Shown here in pieces: positions 35,661 through 44,418 of a stretch of 64,000 nt of DNA. Source of the DNA: an uncultured Flavobacteriia bacterium (GTDB lineage Bacteria; Bacteroidota; Bacteroidia; Flavobacteriales_D; Crocinitomicaceae); assembly GCA_937975705.1 (NCBI GenBank), contig CALJTX010000026.1, positions 1 through 64,000 on the forward strand, given 5' to 3'. Under the pieces are notes generated by a model. It had not been told where the DNA came from and ran no database searches. It saw nothing but the letters and a program-made list of their open reading frames with translations. A program made the position numbers and the translations under genes. Numbering within the stretch: the stretch's first letter is position 1; the number at the start of each line of letters is the position of its first letter.

Positions 35661-36614
35661 ATGACAATTAAAGATTTGGCGAGTTTTCTGAAGGTGAGCC
35701 CATCTACGGTTTCGCGCGCACTCAATAACCACCCTGACATCAGCTTAGAAGTGCGCCAACGCGTACAACAACTCGCCGAAGAATTGCAATTCAAGCCCAA
35801 TAGTTTTGCCGCCAATTTTCGCAAAAAACAATCCAAATTAATTGCCGTAGTACTCCCTAAAATTTACAGATCCTTTATCCCTGATGTGATTGAAGGCATC
35901 ACTAAAAAACTGAGCGCACATCAATTTCAAACGCTTGTATTGATTACAGAAGACCAATTTACGAGCGAAGCTGAAGCCATCAAACAATGTTGCGATATGC
36001 GCGTCGATGGCATCTTGCTTTCTTTGAGCAATCAAACCAAAGACCTCCAACATTTAGAGCGCTGCAAAACAATGGGTATTCCGCTCGTACTTTTCGACAA
36101 CACACTCCAAAGCGACTTCTTTGCGAGTGTGCACATCAACGATCAAATAGCCGCAGGCCTATGTGCCGATTTATTCAATCACAAACACGTTACCCGTGTT
36201 GCAGCAGTTTTTGGCCCAGAAGAACTCCAAATTTCTCAGAACCGAAAAGTTGGCTTGTTTGCTACATTAAATAAGGACATTGATGTCGCTACTTGTTACG
36301 CAAATGATGCGCAAGCTGCATTTGTGTTTGCCGACGAACAAATTAGAAAGCACCAGACGAAAGCATTTTTTGGAATTTCAGATGAAGTTTTACTTGGAAT
36401 TGTTACTGCGGTCAAAGAACACAACCTATCCAAACAAGCACTAGTTGTGGGCTTTTCAGATGGGCTAACGATGCCGTTCTTACACCGCGAGCTGCGTTAT
36501 ATTTTCCACGATGGCAAAGTTGTAGGTGCACAAGCAGCTGAGCAAATTTTAAAGCACATTGAGTCCAATTCAAATTTGATTGAGCACATTGAAATTCCTG
36601 TTGAATTATACTAA
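35661..36614 (+). CDS. LacI-family transcriptional regulator
   Basis: 317 aa from the ATG at 35661; a GTG at 35652 would add three residues and give the common N-terminus (M)KPMTIKD, so it is a real alternative. HTH MTIKDLASFLKVSPSTVSRALNNHPDIS at residues 1-28, hinge region FKPNSFAANFRKKQS (Phe where LacI has the intercalating Leu), then a periplasmic-binding-protein-like ligand domain (VDGILLSLSN, PLVLFDNT, AFFGISDEVLLGI). It lies next to three tandem LacI-type operators and divergent from the sugar-uptake genes, so it very likely controls them and itself. The inducer is unknown. Confidence 0.92.
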   Translation: MTIKDLASFLKVSPSTVSRALNNHPDISLEVRQRVQQLAEELQFKPNSFAANFRKKQSKLIAVVLPKIYRSFIPDVIEGITKKLSAHQFQTLVLITEDQFTSEAEAIKQCCDMRVDGILLSLSNQTKDLQHLERCKTMGIPLVLFDNTLQSDFFASVHINDQIAAGLCADLFNHKHVTRVAAVFGPEELQISQNRKVGLFATLNKDIDVATCYANDAQAAFVFADEQIRKHQTKAFFGISDEVLLGIVTAVKEHNLSKQALVVGFSDGLTMPFLHRELRYIFHDGKVVGAQAAEQILKHIESNSNLIEHIEIPVELY

Positions 36615-36617
36615 CGC

Positions 36618-36650
36618 TTGGCGCCCATTTGTACAATATTTCTAACTTTG
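36618..36650 (+). promoter_or_regulatory. Putative murB promoter
   Basis: TTG at 36618-36620, 22-nt spacer, TAACTTTG at 36643-36650, then 8 nt to the murB ATG. Both boxes match the Bacteroidota consensus; the 5' leader would be near zero. Confidence 0.6.
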
Positions 36651-36658
36651 GGCTACAA

Positions 36659-37684
36659 ATGGAGCACAACTACAGCCTACAACCATTCAACACCTTTGGA
36701 ATCGATGTCAAAGCCAAACACTTTGGCGCTTTTTCCAATATCAATGAATTGCAAACTTGCCTGAATGCTTTTCCAAATGAACACTTATTGATTCTTGGCG
36801 GTGGCAGCAACATGCTGTTTACCCAAGATTTTACGGGTTTGGTTTTGCGCAATGCAATCAAAGGAATTACCGTTGTAAACGAAGACGACCACAAAGTGTA
36901 TGTCAAAGCAGGTGCTGGTGAGGTCTGGCATGAATTCGTACTGCATTGCATTGCCAATAATTGGTGCGGTCTTGAAAACCTCTCCCTTATTCCTGGTTCT
37001 GTGGGCGCTAGCCCAATGCAAAATATCGGTGCTTACGGAGTAGAGATCAAAGATGTGTTTCACGAACTCAGTGCATTTCATATAGAGAGTGGTGAAATCC
37101 ACACTTTTAATAAAGCACAATGCCAATTTGGCTACCGAGAAAGTGTCTTTAAAAGGGCACTAAAAAATCAATACATCATCACCGACGTTACATTTGCCCT
37201 AGACAAACAACCCTCCCTTCAAACAGGTTATGGCGCCATTCAGCAAGAGCTCGATGCAAAAGGCATTTCAGATCCGACTATACGCGATATATCCGAAGCT
37301 GTAATTGCCATTCGCCAATCTAAATTACCAGATCCCAAAGTATTGGGAAATGCAGGAAGTTTTTTCAAAAATCCCGTCATCACGCTAGAAGCATTCGGCC
37401 CCATTCAAGCAAAGTATCCAGATGTATCCCACTACGTGCTTTCAGCAACTGAAGTCAAATTAGCCGCAGGTTGGCTCATTGAAAAAGCTGGGCTCAAAGG
37501 TTACCGACAAGGCAGCTGCGGCGTGCATGAAAAACAAGCGCTCGTGTTGGTCAATTACGGCGGCAGCATAGGGCAGCAAATTTTCGATCTATCTACGCAT
37601 ATTATTCAAACGATTCAAGCACAATTCGGCGTCACACTCGAACGCGAAGTCAATATCATCCCTTCCCATGAAAGTATCCTATAA
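36659..37684 (+). CDS. murB: UDP-N-acetylenolpyruvoylglucosamine reductase
   Basis: Second committed step of peptidoglycan precursor synthesis: NADPH-dependent reduction of UDP-GlcNAc-enolpyruvate on an FAD cofactor. 341 aa from the ATG at 36659, which follows a promoter match; the frame is open 30 nt further upstream but the extension is not needed. Type I MurB: N-terminal YSLQPFNTFGIDVKAKHF, FAD loop LLILGGGSNML, LIPGSVGASPMQNIGAYG, catalytic YRESVFK, and Ser in NAGSFFKNP, final Glu near REVNIIPS. It overlaps pheT by 17 bp. Confidence 0.96.
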   Translation: MEHNYSLQPFNTFGIDVKAKHFGAFSNINELQTCLNAFPNEHLLILGGGSNMLFTQDFTGLVLRNAIKGITVVNEDDHKVYVKAGAGEVWHEFVLHCIANNWCGLENLSLIPGSVGASPMQNIGAYGVEIKDVFHELSAFHIESGEIHTFNKAQCQFGYRESVFKRALKNQYIITDVTFALDKQPSLQTGYGAIQQELDAKGISDPTIRDISEAVIAIRQSKLPDPKVLGNAGSFFKNPVITLEAFGPIQAKYPDVSHYVLSATEVKLAAGWLIEKAGLKGYRQGSCGVHEKQALVLVNYGGSIGQQIFDLSTHIIQTIQAQFGVTLEREVNIIPSHESIL

Positions 37685-40097
37685 CTGGCTCAAATCTTAT
37701 CTCAACTTTCCTTATTCTGCTGATGAACTCAGCGATATCCTTACGCAAACAGGTTTAGAAGTGGAAGGCTTGGAAGCCATTAACGAAATTCAAGGCGGCC
37801 TTGAAGGTGTTGTGATTGGAGAGGTACTCACCTGCGAAAAACATCCAGACGCAGACAAACTCAAAGTAACTACCGTGCATATTGGCGCAGCTGAGCCGCT
37901 CCAAATTGTTTGTGGCGCACCCAATGTGGCGGCAGGTCAAAAAGTAATTGTGGCTACGGTTGGCTGCACACTTTACCCACAACCAGACCAACCCTTTGAG
38001 ATCAAGAAGGCAAAAATCAGAGGCGTAGCTTCGGAAGGCATGCTCTGCGCCGAAGACGAACTCGGCATGGGCACAAGCCACGACGGCATTTTGGTGCTTC
38101 CAGCAAGCGCAACTGTTGGGCAAGCTGCTGCCGACTACTTCAATTTAGAGCGCGACATCCAACTAGAAATCGGCCTCACCCCCAACCGCGCCGATGCGAT
38201 GGGCCATATCGGTGTAGCCCGAGACATCAAAGCCAAACACAACCTCGATCATGCAGCGCATATTGAGCTGCAGTGGCCTGCTGTTGCTGCACTTCAAAAT
38301 GAAACGTACCCAAGCTTAAATATCGACGTAACAAACAGCGCTGCATGCAAGCGCTACCTCGCAATAGAACTAGACAGCGTTCAGGTTGGGCCTTCACCCA
38401 AATGGCTACAAAACCGACTCAAAGCAGTTGGTCTCAAGCCCATTAATAACGTCGTAGACATCAGTAATTTTGTGCAACGCGAACTCGGGACACCACTTCA
38501 TATATTTGATGCAGCCAAGACCGGAACAAACCTAGAGGTTCGCAGCGCTGAAGCAAACGAAGCCTTTCTTGGCCTCGACAACACCAATTACAAATTGGCA
38601 GGCCACGAGCTCGTGATTGCCAATCAAGACGGCGTGCTTTGCTTGGCAGGTGTTTTAGGAGGTCTCGAAAGCGGTGTTTCAGAACAAACAACACGTATCT
38701 TAATAGAATCTGCGTTATTCGACGCGGTTCATATTCGAAAGGCTGCGCGTCAACACGGCCTGAATACCGATGCTTCGTTTCGTTTCGAACGCGGCGTAGA
38801 CCCAGCACTTACTGAAACCGCGCTGTTGCGTTGTGTTGGCTTGTTACAAGAGCTCACCGGTGCACAAGTGAAGAGCAAAACATTTGAATTCTTAGGTGAA
38901 GTAGCAAGCTCTATTGAATTGAACCTTAGCAAACAAGAGATTACCAATCTTATTGGAAATGACATTCCAAATAACCAAATTGAGCAAATTTTAACAGACC
39001 TAGACTTCCAAATCAAAGATTTCAAGTCCGAGCACTGGACGCTTTGTGTACCGACCTACCGCATCGACGTCACAAGACCTATCGACGTCATAGAAGAAAT
39101 CTTGCGCATCTACGGCCTCAACAGCATTGCGCTACCTACCAAATGGAATTACAGCCTCAGTGCACCTAATGAAAAATCTTCGGATGCACAAAAAGAAACA
39201 GCTGCCGAATTTCTAGTGGGGCGTGGTTTTTATGAGGTCATGAACAATTCCCTCTCCAAAAAACTTTACAGCGATTTACTTGATGCCTCCTTTGGAACAG
39301 CCATCGGCATGCTCAACCCCTTGAGCCAAGACCTCGCGCATCTCAGACAAACATTGCTCTTCGGTCTCTTAGAAAATTTAGCCTACAACCAGAACAGACA
39401 GCAGTCAGACTTGCAAATATTTGAGTTTGGACAAGATTACCAAACCCACCAAGACAAACATATAGAAACGCCGCGTTTGGCCCTTGCCCTGATCGGCAAG
39501 CAGGCGCAAGCAAACTGGAATCATACAAGTGTAGAAAACCACTCCTTCTTTAGCCTCAAAAAAGAGGTGTTTGCCCTCCTAGAACGTTTCGGAATTGCAC
39601 ATGCCTGCAAAGAAGAGAGCGCTGCGCACGTTTTGTTTAAACAAGGGCTGCGCATTAGCTGTGACCGTCAAATACTCGTTGAACTCGGCGAAGTCAACAC
39701 ACAATTGCAACAAGCTCTAGACCTCAAACAGCCTGTTTATTACGCGCAGTTTGACTGGAATAAACTGACTGAACTCGCCGCTAAAAGAAAAATTCGCTAC
39801 CAAGAAGTACCAAAATCTTTCGCGGTAAGAAGAGACCTCTCTTTACTTGTAGATCAGCAAACAAGTTACGAAGCATTGCAGCTCTGTGCTCAAAAAGCAG
39901 AAACCAAACTCTTGCAAGACGTACAACTTTTCGATGTGTATGAAGGGAAGAACTTACCACAAGGTAAAAAATCTTATGCTTTGGCCTTCTATTTACAAGA
40001 TGGTCACCAAACGCTCAGTGAAACGCAAATAGAAAAAGCGATGCAGCGCATCTTGAAAGCCTTAGAAAAAGATTGTGAAGCGCAGCTTAGAAACTAA
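37668..40097 (+). CDS. pheT: Phenylalanyl-tRNA synthetase beta subunit
   Basis: 809 aa, full length for bacterial PheT. In order: N-terminal MKVSYNWLKSYL, OB-fold tRNA-binding domain (about residues 40-155, GEVLTCEKHPDADKLKVTTVHIG), B3/4 editing domain, B5 domain, catalytic-like core (ETAAEFLVGRGFYEVMNNSL), and C-terminal ferredoxin-like anticodon-binding FDX-ACB domain (YQEVPKSFAVRRDLSLLV). Charges tRNA-Phe with the PheS subunit, not in this window. The ATG lies within the last 17 bp of murB, so the two are cotranscribed. Confidence 0.97.
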   Translation: MKVSYNWLKSYLNFPYSADELSDILTQTGLEVEGLEAINEIQGGLEGVVIGEVLTCEKHPDADKLKVTTVHIGAAEPLQIVCGAPNVAAGQKVIVATVGCTLYPQPDQPFEIKKAKIRGVASEGMLCAEDELGMGTSHDGILVLPASATVGQAAADYFNLERDIQLEIGLTPNRADAMGHIGVARDIKAKHNLDHAAHIELQWPAVAALQNETYPSLNIDVTNSAACKRYLAIELDSVQVGPSPKWLQNRLKAVGLKPINNVVDISNFVQRELGTPLHIFDAAKTGTNLEVRSAEANEAFLGLDNTNYKLAGHELVIANQDGVLCLAGVLGGLESGVSEQTTRILIESALFDAVHIRKAARQHGLNTDASFRFERGVDPALTETALLRCVGLLQELTGAQVKSKTFEFLGEVASSIELNLSKQEITNLIGNDIPNNQIEQILTDLDFQIKDFKSEHWTLCVPTYRIDVTRPIDVIEEILRIYGLNSIALPTKWNYSLSAPNEKSSDAQKETAAEFLVGRGFYEVMNNSLSKKLYSDLLDASFGTAIGMLNPLSQDLAHLRQTLLFGLLENLAYNQNRQQSDLQIFEFGQDYQTHQDKHIETPRLALALIGKQAQANWNHTSVENHSFFSLKKEVFALLERFGIAHACKEESAAHVLFKQGLRISCDRQILVELGEVNTQLQQALDLKQPVYYAQFDWNKLTELAAKRKIRYQEVPKSFAVRRDLSLLVDQQTSYEALQLCAQKAETKLLQDVQLFDVYEGKNLPQGKKSYALAFYLQDGHQTLSETQIEKAMQRILKALEKDCEAQLRN

Positions 40098-40124
40098 ACC
40101 GCTTCCAAAGAGTTCGCAATGAAA

Positions 40125-40493
40125 CTAGACGGCGTCTAGGTAACGCTCAAGATTTGGGTTGTCGGCGAGTTCTTCTGCGCCAATTACCAACAAATTTTTA
40201 GCTTTTGTGCTATCGAGCCAAAGTGCAAAATTGGTAATACCTACTTGCAAAGTTCCGTTGATGTCAATTTTGTGCACAGGCTTTTGCTGTTTGTCATAGC
40301 GGGCTTTTAGCTCTAAAATTTCAGGTCCCAACTCTTGGTTCTGATTGAAAATCAGGAGGCTATCAGTGCTCTCAAAGAAATCGGACGTTTTATCGTTGAC
40401 AGAATGTACTTCGGTAGCCATGCTGGTTGCCCAAGATTGCACCTTTGAAGAAAATTTGTTTGAAGCCAATAAAGAGATCGACGTTACTTTCAT
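40125..40493 (-). CDS. Hypothetical protein, 122 aa
   Basis: No family recognised. A soluble, mixed alpha/beta protein without signal peptide or membrane segment, fairly acidic in the middle (FFESTDSLLIFNQNQELGPEILELKARYD) and ending in a possible helical tail (AEELADNPNLERYLDAV). It has its own TATATTTG element 19 nt upstream, and lies between pheT (convergent) and arginine decarboxylase (same strand, upstream). Good coding character and a promoter support a real gene. Its last codons form a 15-bp perfect palindrome (40125-40139). Confidence 0.7.
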   Translation of the reverse strand: MKVTSISLLASNKFSSKVQSWATSMATEVHSVNDKTSDFFESTDSLLIFNQNQELGPEILELKARYDKQQKPVHKIDINGTLQVGITNFALWLDSTKAKNLLVIGAEELADNPNLERYLDAV

Positions 40494-40512
40494 TCTGTGT
40501 TAAAATTGTCCG

Positions 40513-40520
40513 CAAATATA
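40513..40520 (-). promoter_or_regulatory. Putative -7 element for 122-aa gene
   Basis: TATATTTG on the minus strand, exact TAnnTTTG match, 19 nt before the ATG, in the short gap after the arginine decarboxylase gene. Confidence 0.45.
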
Positions 40521-40538
40521 GCATGAATAACGCCACAC

Positions 40539-41936
40539 TTACTTGTCGTAGCCTAATATTTTTAAATAGTCTTGTGCAGTTTGCTCATTGCTAAATACTT
40601 CGGTCTGAATTTTTCCGCTTTCATCTCGTGTAATCAAGATATGTTTAGGCTCAGGAATGAGGCAATGCTTTAGACCGCCATAGCCACCAATGGTTTCTTG
40701 ATACGCACCTGTATTGAAAAAACCAATATAAAGCGTATTGTTTTTATCAAATTTAGGTAAGTAAATGGCATTGGAGTGCTGCTCAGAGTTGTAGTAGTCG
40801 TCGGAGTCACAGGTTAAGCCCCCCAGCAAGACGCGTTCGTAATCATCATTCCATCTATTGATGGGGAGCATAATGAAACGTTGGTTAATGGCCCAGGTGT
40901 CTGGCAGGTTGGTCATGAAAGAAGAATCGATCATGTTCCACTTTTCGCGGTCGTTTTGCTGCTTTTGATGCAAGACGCTAAAAATGGCGCCGCCGCTTTC
41001 CCCCACAGTAAAAGAACCAAATTCAGTAAAGATATTGGGTTCAGGAATGTCGTTGTCTTGGCACAAACGCTTGATTTGCGTCAGGATTTCACGCACCATA
41101 TAGGCGTAATCAAAGTCAAAAGCCAAGGATTTTTTAATTGGGAAACCACCGCCAATATTGAGTGAGTCTAATTCTGGGCACAACTTTTTAAGGTCGGAAT
41201 AAACCCTTAAACATTTAGTGAGTTCGTTCCAGTAGTAGGCCGTATCATTGATGCCCGTATTGATAAAGAAGTGCAGCATTTTAACGCGCACCCTTGGATT
41301 TTCTTTGAGAATCGCTTTGTAAAACGGTACGATTTCGCGGTAGCGGATACCTAAACGCGACGTATAGAACTCAAACTTGGGCTCCTCTTCAGAGGCAATT
41401 CGGATGCCGATATTGAGTTCTTTTGTGGTGAGATTGATGAGTTGTTTGAGCTCGTCGATGTTGTCTACAACAGGCACAACACGCAAGTCGTCTTCTTCGA
41501 TGAGATCGGCAATTTTTTGGATGTAATGCGTGGGTTTGTAGCCATTGCAAATGACATAACTTTTTGGCTGTAACTTTCCCGCTGCTTGTAAACTTTTGAC
41601 AATATCGATATCGAAAGCAGAAGATGTTTCGATATGCACATTGTTTTTGAGGACTTCGTCTAAAACAAAAGCAAAGTGGGAACTTTTAGTACAGTAAGAA
41701 TAGTAGTAATTGCCTTGGTAACCAAGGTTCATGATCGCTTCTCTAAACCAGCCTTTGGCGCGCTGGATATTGTTGGAGATTTGTGGTAAATAATGGAACT
41801 TGAGTGGGGTGCCGTGCTCGTGCACCAAGCGCATGAGGTCAATGCCGTGAAAAAACAAGCGGTCTTCTCGGAGGAAGAATTCATTTTGAGGAAAGTCAAA
41901 CGTTTGTTCAATCAGGTCTATGTATTTTGTTCTCAT
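40539..41936 (-). CDS. speA: Arginine decarboxylase, alanine-racemase-fold type
   Basis: 465 aa PLP enzyme of fold type III, matching the short biosynthetic arginine decarboxylases of Bacteroidota; makes agmatine for polyamine synthesis. The N-terminal barrel holds the PLP lysine region NYYYSYCTKSSHFAFVL (Lys about 104), then IETSSAFDIDIV, GIRIASEEEPKF, SLNIGGGFPIKKS and a C-terminal half with the active-site Cys/Asp region (GLTCDSDDY) and GAYQETIGGYGG. No clear TAnnTTTG lies right before the ATG. Diaminopimelate or carboxynorspermidine decarboxylase are related, but length and motif order favour arginine. Confidence 0.9.
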   Translation of the reverse strand: MRTKYIDLIEQTFDFPQNEFFLREDRLFFHGIDLMRLVHEHGTPLKFHYLPQISNNIQRAKGWFREAIMNLGYQGNYYYSYCTKSSHFAFVLDEVLKNNVHIETSSAFDIDIVKSLQAAGKLQPKSYVICNGYKPTHYIQKIADLIEEDDLRVVPVVDNIDELKQLINLTTKELNIGIRIASEEEPKFEFYTSRLGIRYREIVPFYKAILKENPRVRVKMLHFFINTGINDTAYYWNELTKCLRVYSDLKKLCPELDSLNIGGGFPIKKSLAFDFDYAYMVREILTQIKRLCQDNDIPEPNIFTEFGSFTVGESGGAIFSVLHQKQQNDREKWNMIDSSFMTNLPDTWAINQRFIMLPINRWNDDYERVLLGGLTCDSDDYYNSEQHSNAIYLPKFDKNNTLYIGFFNTGAYQETIGGYGGLKHCLIPEPKHILITRDESGKIQTEVFSNEQTAQDYLKILGYDK

Positions 41937-42050
41937 GCGTCAGATTCAAAAAGGGGTTTATACGTGAATGGCTCGTCTAAGTTTCGGTTTGAGGCTAAAA
42001 TTTGTGCAAAAATACTGCAATTTGAATGGATGAACAGCAACTTAAAATAG

Positions 42051-42058
42051 TACTTTTG
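42051..42058 (+). promoter_or_regulatory. Putative -7 element of helicase promoter
   Basis: TACTTTTG, exact TAnnTTTG match, 17 nt before the helicase ATG; a TTG lies about 26 nt further upstream. Confidence 0.45.
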
Positions 42059-42075
42059 AAAACAGCATTTTTTCC

Positions 42076-44361
42076 ATGTCCTATTTAGACGAATTAAACG
42101 AAAGTCAGCGGGTTGCCGTTGAACACATTTTTGGCCCAATTATGGTCATTGCCGGTGCCGGCTCTGGCAAAACGCGCGTACTCACCTACCGCATCGCCCA
42201 CATGATGGAGCAAGGCATTGACCCCTTCAATATTCTTGCGCTTACTTTTACCAACAAAGCCGCCAAAGAAATGACCGAAAGGATTGGTCATATTGTTGGG
42301 TCGGGCGAGGCCAAGAATATCTCTATGGGAACCTTTCACTCGGTCTTCTCAAAGATTTTGCGCTTCAACGCCGAACGCATTGGTTTTCCCAACAACTTTA
42401 CCATCTACGATACCCAAGATTCCAAAAGCCTCATTAAGGCCATTATTAAAGAGCTCAACCTCGACGACAAAACCTACAAACCCAGCATGGTTTTTGGCCG
42501 CATTTCCGCAGCCAAAAACAATCTGATTTCACCTGAGGCTTATGCAGCCAATACCGAAATCCAACTCGAAGACAAACAATCGCGCAGGCCAGAACTCGGT
42601 CTCATTTTTCAGACTTACGCCAATCGCTGCCTGAAAGCTGGCGCCATGGACTTCGATGACCTCCTCTACTTTACCAATGTTTTGCTACGCGATTTTCCGG
42701 ACGTACTCCACTACTACCAACAAAAGTTCCAATACATTTTGGTAGATGAGTACCAAGATACCAATTACGCGCAGTACCTCATCGTCAAAAAACTCGCTGC
42801 TGCGTATCAAAACATCTGTGTGGTCGGCGACGACGCCCAAAGTATTTATTCTTTTCGCGGAGCCAATATTGAAAACATCCTCAACTTCAGAAAAGACTAC
42901 CCCGATTTTGTGCTCTACAAACTCGAACAAAACTACCGCAGCACCAAAAACATAGTCGAGGCCGCCAATAGCATCATCAAAAAAAACAAAGATCAAATCA
43001 CCAAAACCGTCTGGACCGACAACAACGAGGGCGCTAAAATAAAGGTGCAGCGCTCTTTAACCGATAACGAAGAAGGCCGCACAATTGCACAAGCCATCTT
43101 TGAACGCAAAACCACAGAGGGCGCGCGCTATCAAGATTTCGCCATCCTGTATCGAACCAACAAACAATCGCGTGCTTTTGAGGAAGCGCTGCGCAAACTC
43201 AATTTACCTTACAAAATTTACGGGGGGCTGTCTTTTTACCAACGCAAAGAGATCAAAGACCTCCTCGCCTATTTTAGACTCAGCGCCAATCCACACGATG
43301 AAGAAGCGCTCAAACGCGTCATCAATTACCCAAAACGAGGAATTGGCAAAACCACCATCGAAAACATCATCATTGCAGCCACCCGCTACAACACCAGTAT
43401 GTGGGAGGTCATCAAAGACTTTCAGCGCTTTCCTGCCGATGTCGGGGGTGCCGCACGCACTAAAATTTATGAGTTTGTTACCATGATCGAAAGTTTTGGC
43501 GCCGAACTCGACAAAACCGATGCCTTTACGCTTGCCGAGCGCATTGCCAAATCTTCCGGAATCATTCGAGAACTCTTAGCTGAAAAAGACAAAGGCCCTG
43601 AAGAGGTGGAGCGCTTTCAGAACATCGAAGAACTCTTGGCTGGTATTCAAGAATTTGTGCGCGCAGCTGAAGCCGATGTACCCCGTACGCTCGCCGACTT
43701 CATGATGGACGTCGCACTACTCACAGACGCCGACCAAGACAAACCCGAAGACCGCAACCACGTCAGCCTCATGACCATTCACTCGAGTAAAGGGCTTGAA
43801 TTTCCGAACATCTATATTGTGGGCCTCGAGGAGAATTTATTTCCTTCACAAATGGCACTCAACTCGCGAACCGAACTCGAAGAAGAACGCAGGTTGTTTT
43901 ACGTGGCGCTCACCCGCGGCATGCGCAGCTGCATGCTCTCGTATGCTACCAGCCGCTTTACTTGGGGCCAATCCATTATGTGTGAACCCTCGCGCTTCAT
44001 CGACGAAATTGACCCGCAATATTTACAATTTGAATCCGTAAGTCGGGCCGCAAATAGCCGCTCCTTAATGGGCTCTGGCGGTTTTGACCGCGGCTTTACC
44101 GGCGGGCTCAACAAACCAATGCCCAATGCTCCTCAACTGCGTTCCTTAAAAGAAGTAAGTCAAAGTAAGGCTCCTGCTAATTCAGAAAATACGCTTGCCA
44201 TAATGGTTGGCCACAATATTATGCACGATCGCTTCGGCAAAGGAAAAGTACTGAAATTAGAGGGTCAGGGTGCCGACAAAAAAGCAACGATCTTTTTTCC
44301 GCAGCACGGATCAAAAACCGTTTTATTGAGGTTTGCGAATATCCAAATACTTGAAGATTAG
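42076..44361 (+). CDS. uvrD: UvrD/PcrA-type 3'-5' DNA helicase (SF1)
   Basis: 761 aa ATP-dependent helicase for repair and replication-restart. SF1A motifs visible: N-terminal LNESQRVAVEH (Q motif), Walker A GAGSGKTRVLTYRI (about residues 26-40), ALTFTNKAAKEM (Ia), ILVDEYQDTN (II), VVGDDAQSIYSFRGA (III), LEQNYRS (IV), LMTIHSSKGLEFPNIYIVG (V) and RRLFYVALTRG (VI). The C-terminus holds a Tudor-like segment (VGHNIMHDRFGKGKVLKLEG) that in PcrA contacts RNA polymerase. Whether uvrD or pcrA is the better name is a convention. Confidence 0.95.
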   Translation: MSYLDELNESQRVAVEHIFGPIMVIAGAGSGKTRVLTYRIAHMMEQGIDPFNILALTFTNKAAKEMTERIGHIVGSGEAKNISMGTFHSVFSKILRFNAERIGFPNNFTIYDTQDSKSLIKAIIKELNLDDKTYKPSMVFGRISAAKNNLISPEAYAANTEIQLEDKQSRRPELGLIFQTYANRCLKAGAMDFDDLLYFTNVLLRDFPDVLHYYQQKFQYILVDEYQDTNYAQYLIVKKLAAAYQNICVVGDDAQSIYSFRGANIENILNFRKDYPDFVLYKLEQNYRSTKNIVEAANSIIKKNKDQITKTVWTDNNEGAKIKVQRSLTDNEEGRTIAQAIFERKTTEGARYQDFAILYRTNKQSRAFEEALRKLNLPYKIYGGLSFYQRKEIKDLLAYFRLSANPHDEEALKRVINYPKRGIGKTTIENIIIAATRYNTSMWEVIKDFQRFPADVGGAARTKIYEFVTMIESFGAELDKTDAFTLAERIAKSSGIIRELLAEKDKGPEEVERFQNIEELLAGIQEFVRAAEADVPRTLADFMMDVALLTDADQDKPEDRNHVSLMTIHSSKGLEFPNIYIVGLEENLFPSQMALNSRTELEEERRLFYVALTRGMRSCMLSYATSRFTWGQSIMCEPSRFIDEIDPQYLQFESVSRAANSRSLMGSGGFDRGFTGGLNKPMPNAPQLRSLKEVSQSKAPANSENTLAIMVGHNIMHDRFGKGKVLKLEGQGADKKATIFFPQHGSKTVLLRFANIQILED

Positions 44362-44373
44362 TATTCTAGATTC

Positions 44374-44396
44374 ATTCAATTAAATAAGAAATTGAA
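44374..44396. repeat. Inverted repeat in convergent gap
   Basis: Arms ATTCAATT (44374-44381) and AATTGAAT (44389-44396) with a 7-nt loop, between the helicase stop and the convergent trmD stop. A second overlapping pair (TAAGAAAT / ATTTCTTA) allows an alternative fold. No clear T run, so terminator function is uncertain. Confidence 0.35.
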
Positions 44397-44418
44397 TCAG
44401 AACTTACTGTATAATTTC

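Noticed and set aside
40125..40139. 15-bp perfect palindrome CTAGACG-G-CGTCTAG
   Set aside because: It includes the last codons and stop of the 122-aa gene; a 1-nt loop cannot form a normal terminator hairpin, no T run follows and there is no related copy, so coincidence is likely.
44374..44418. Hairpins between the helicase and trmD genes as a terminator
   Set aside because: AT-rich stems without a following T run; kept only as an inverted repeat with low confidence.
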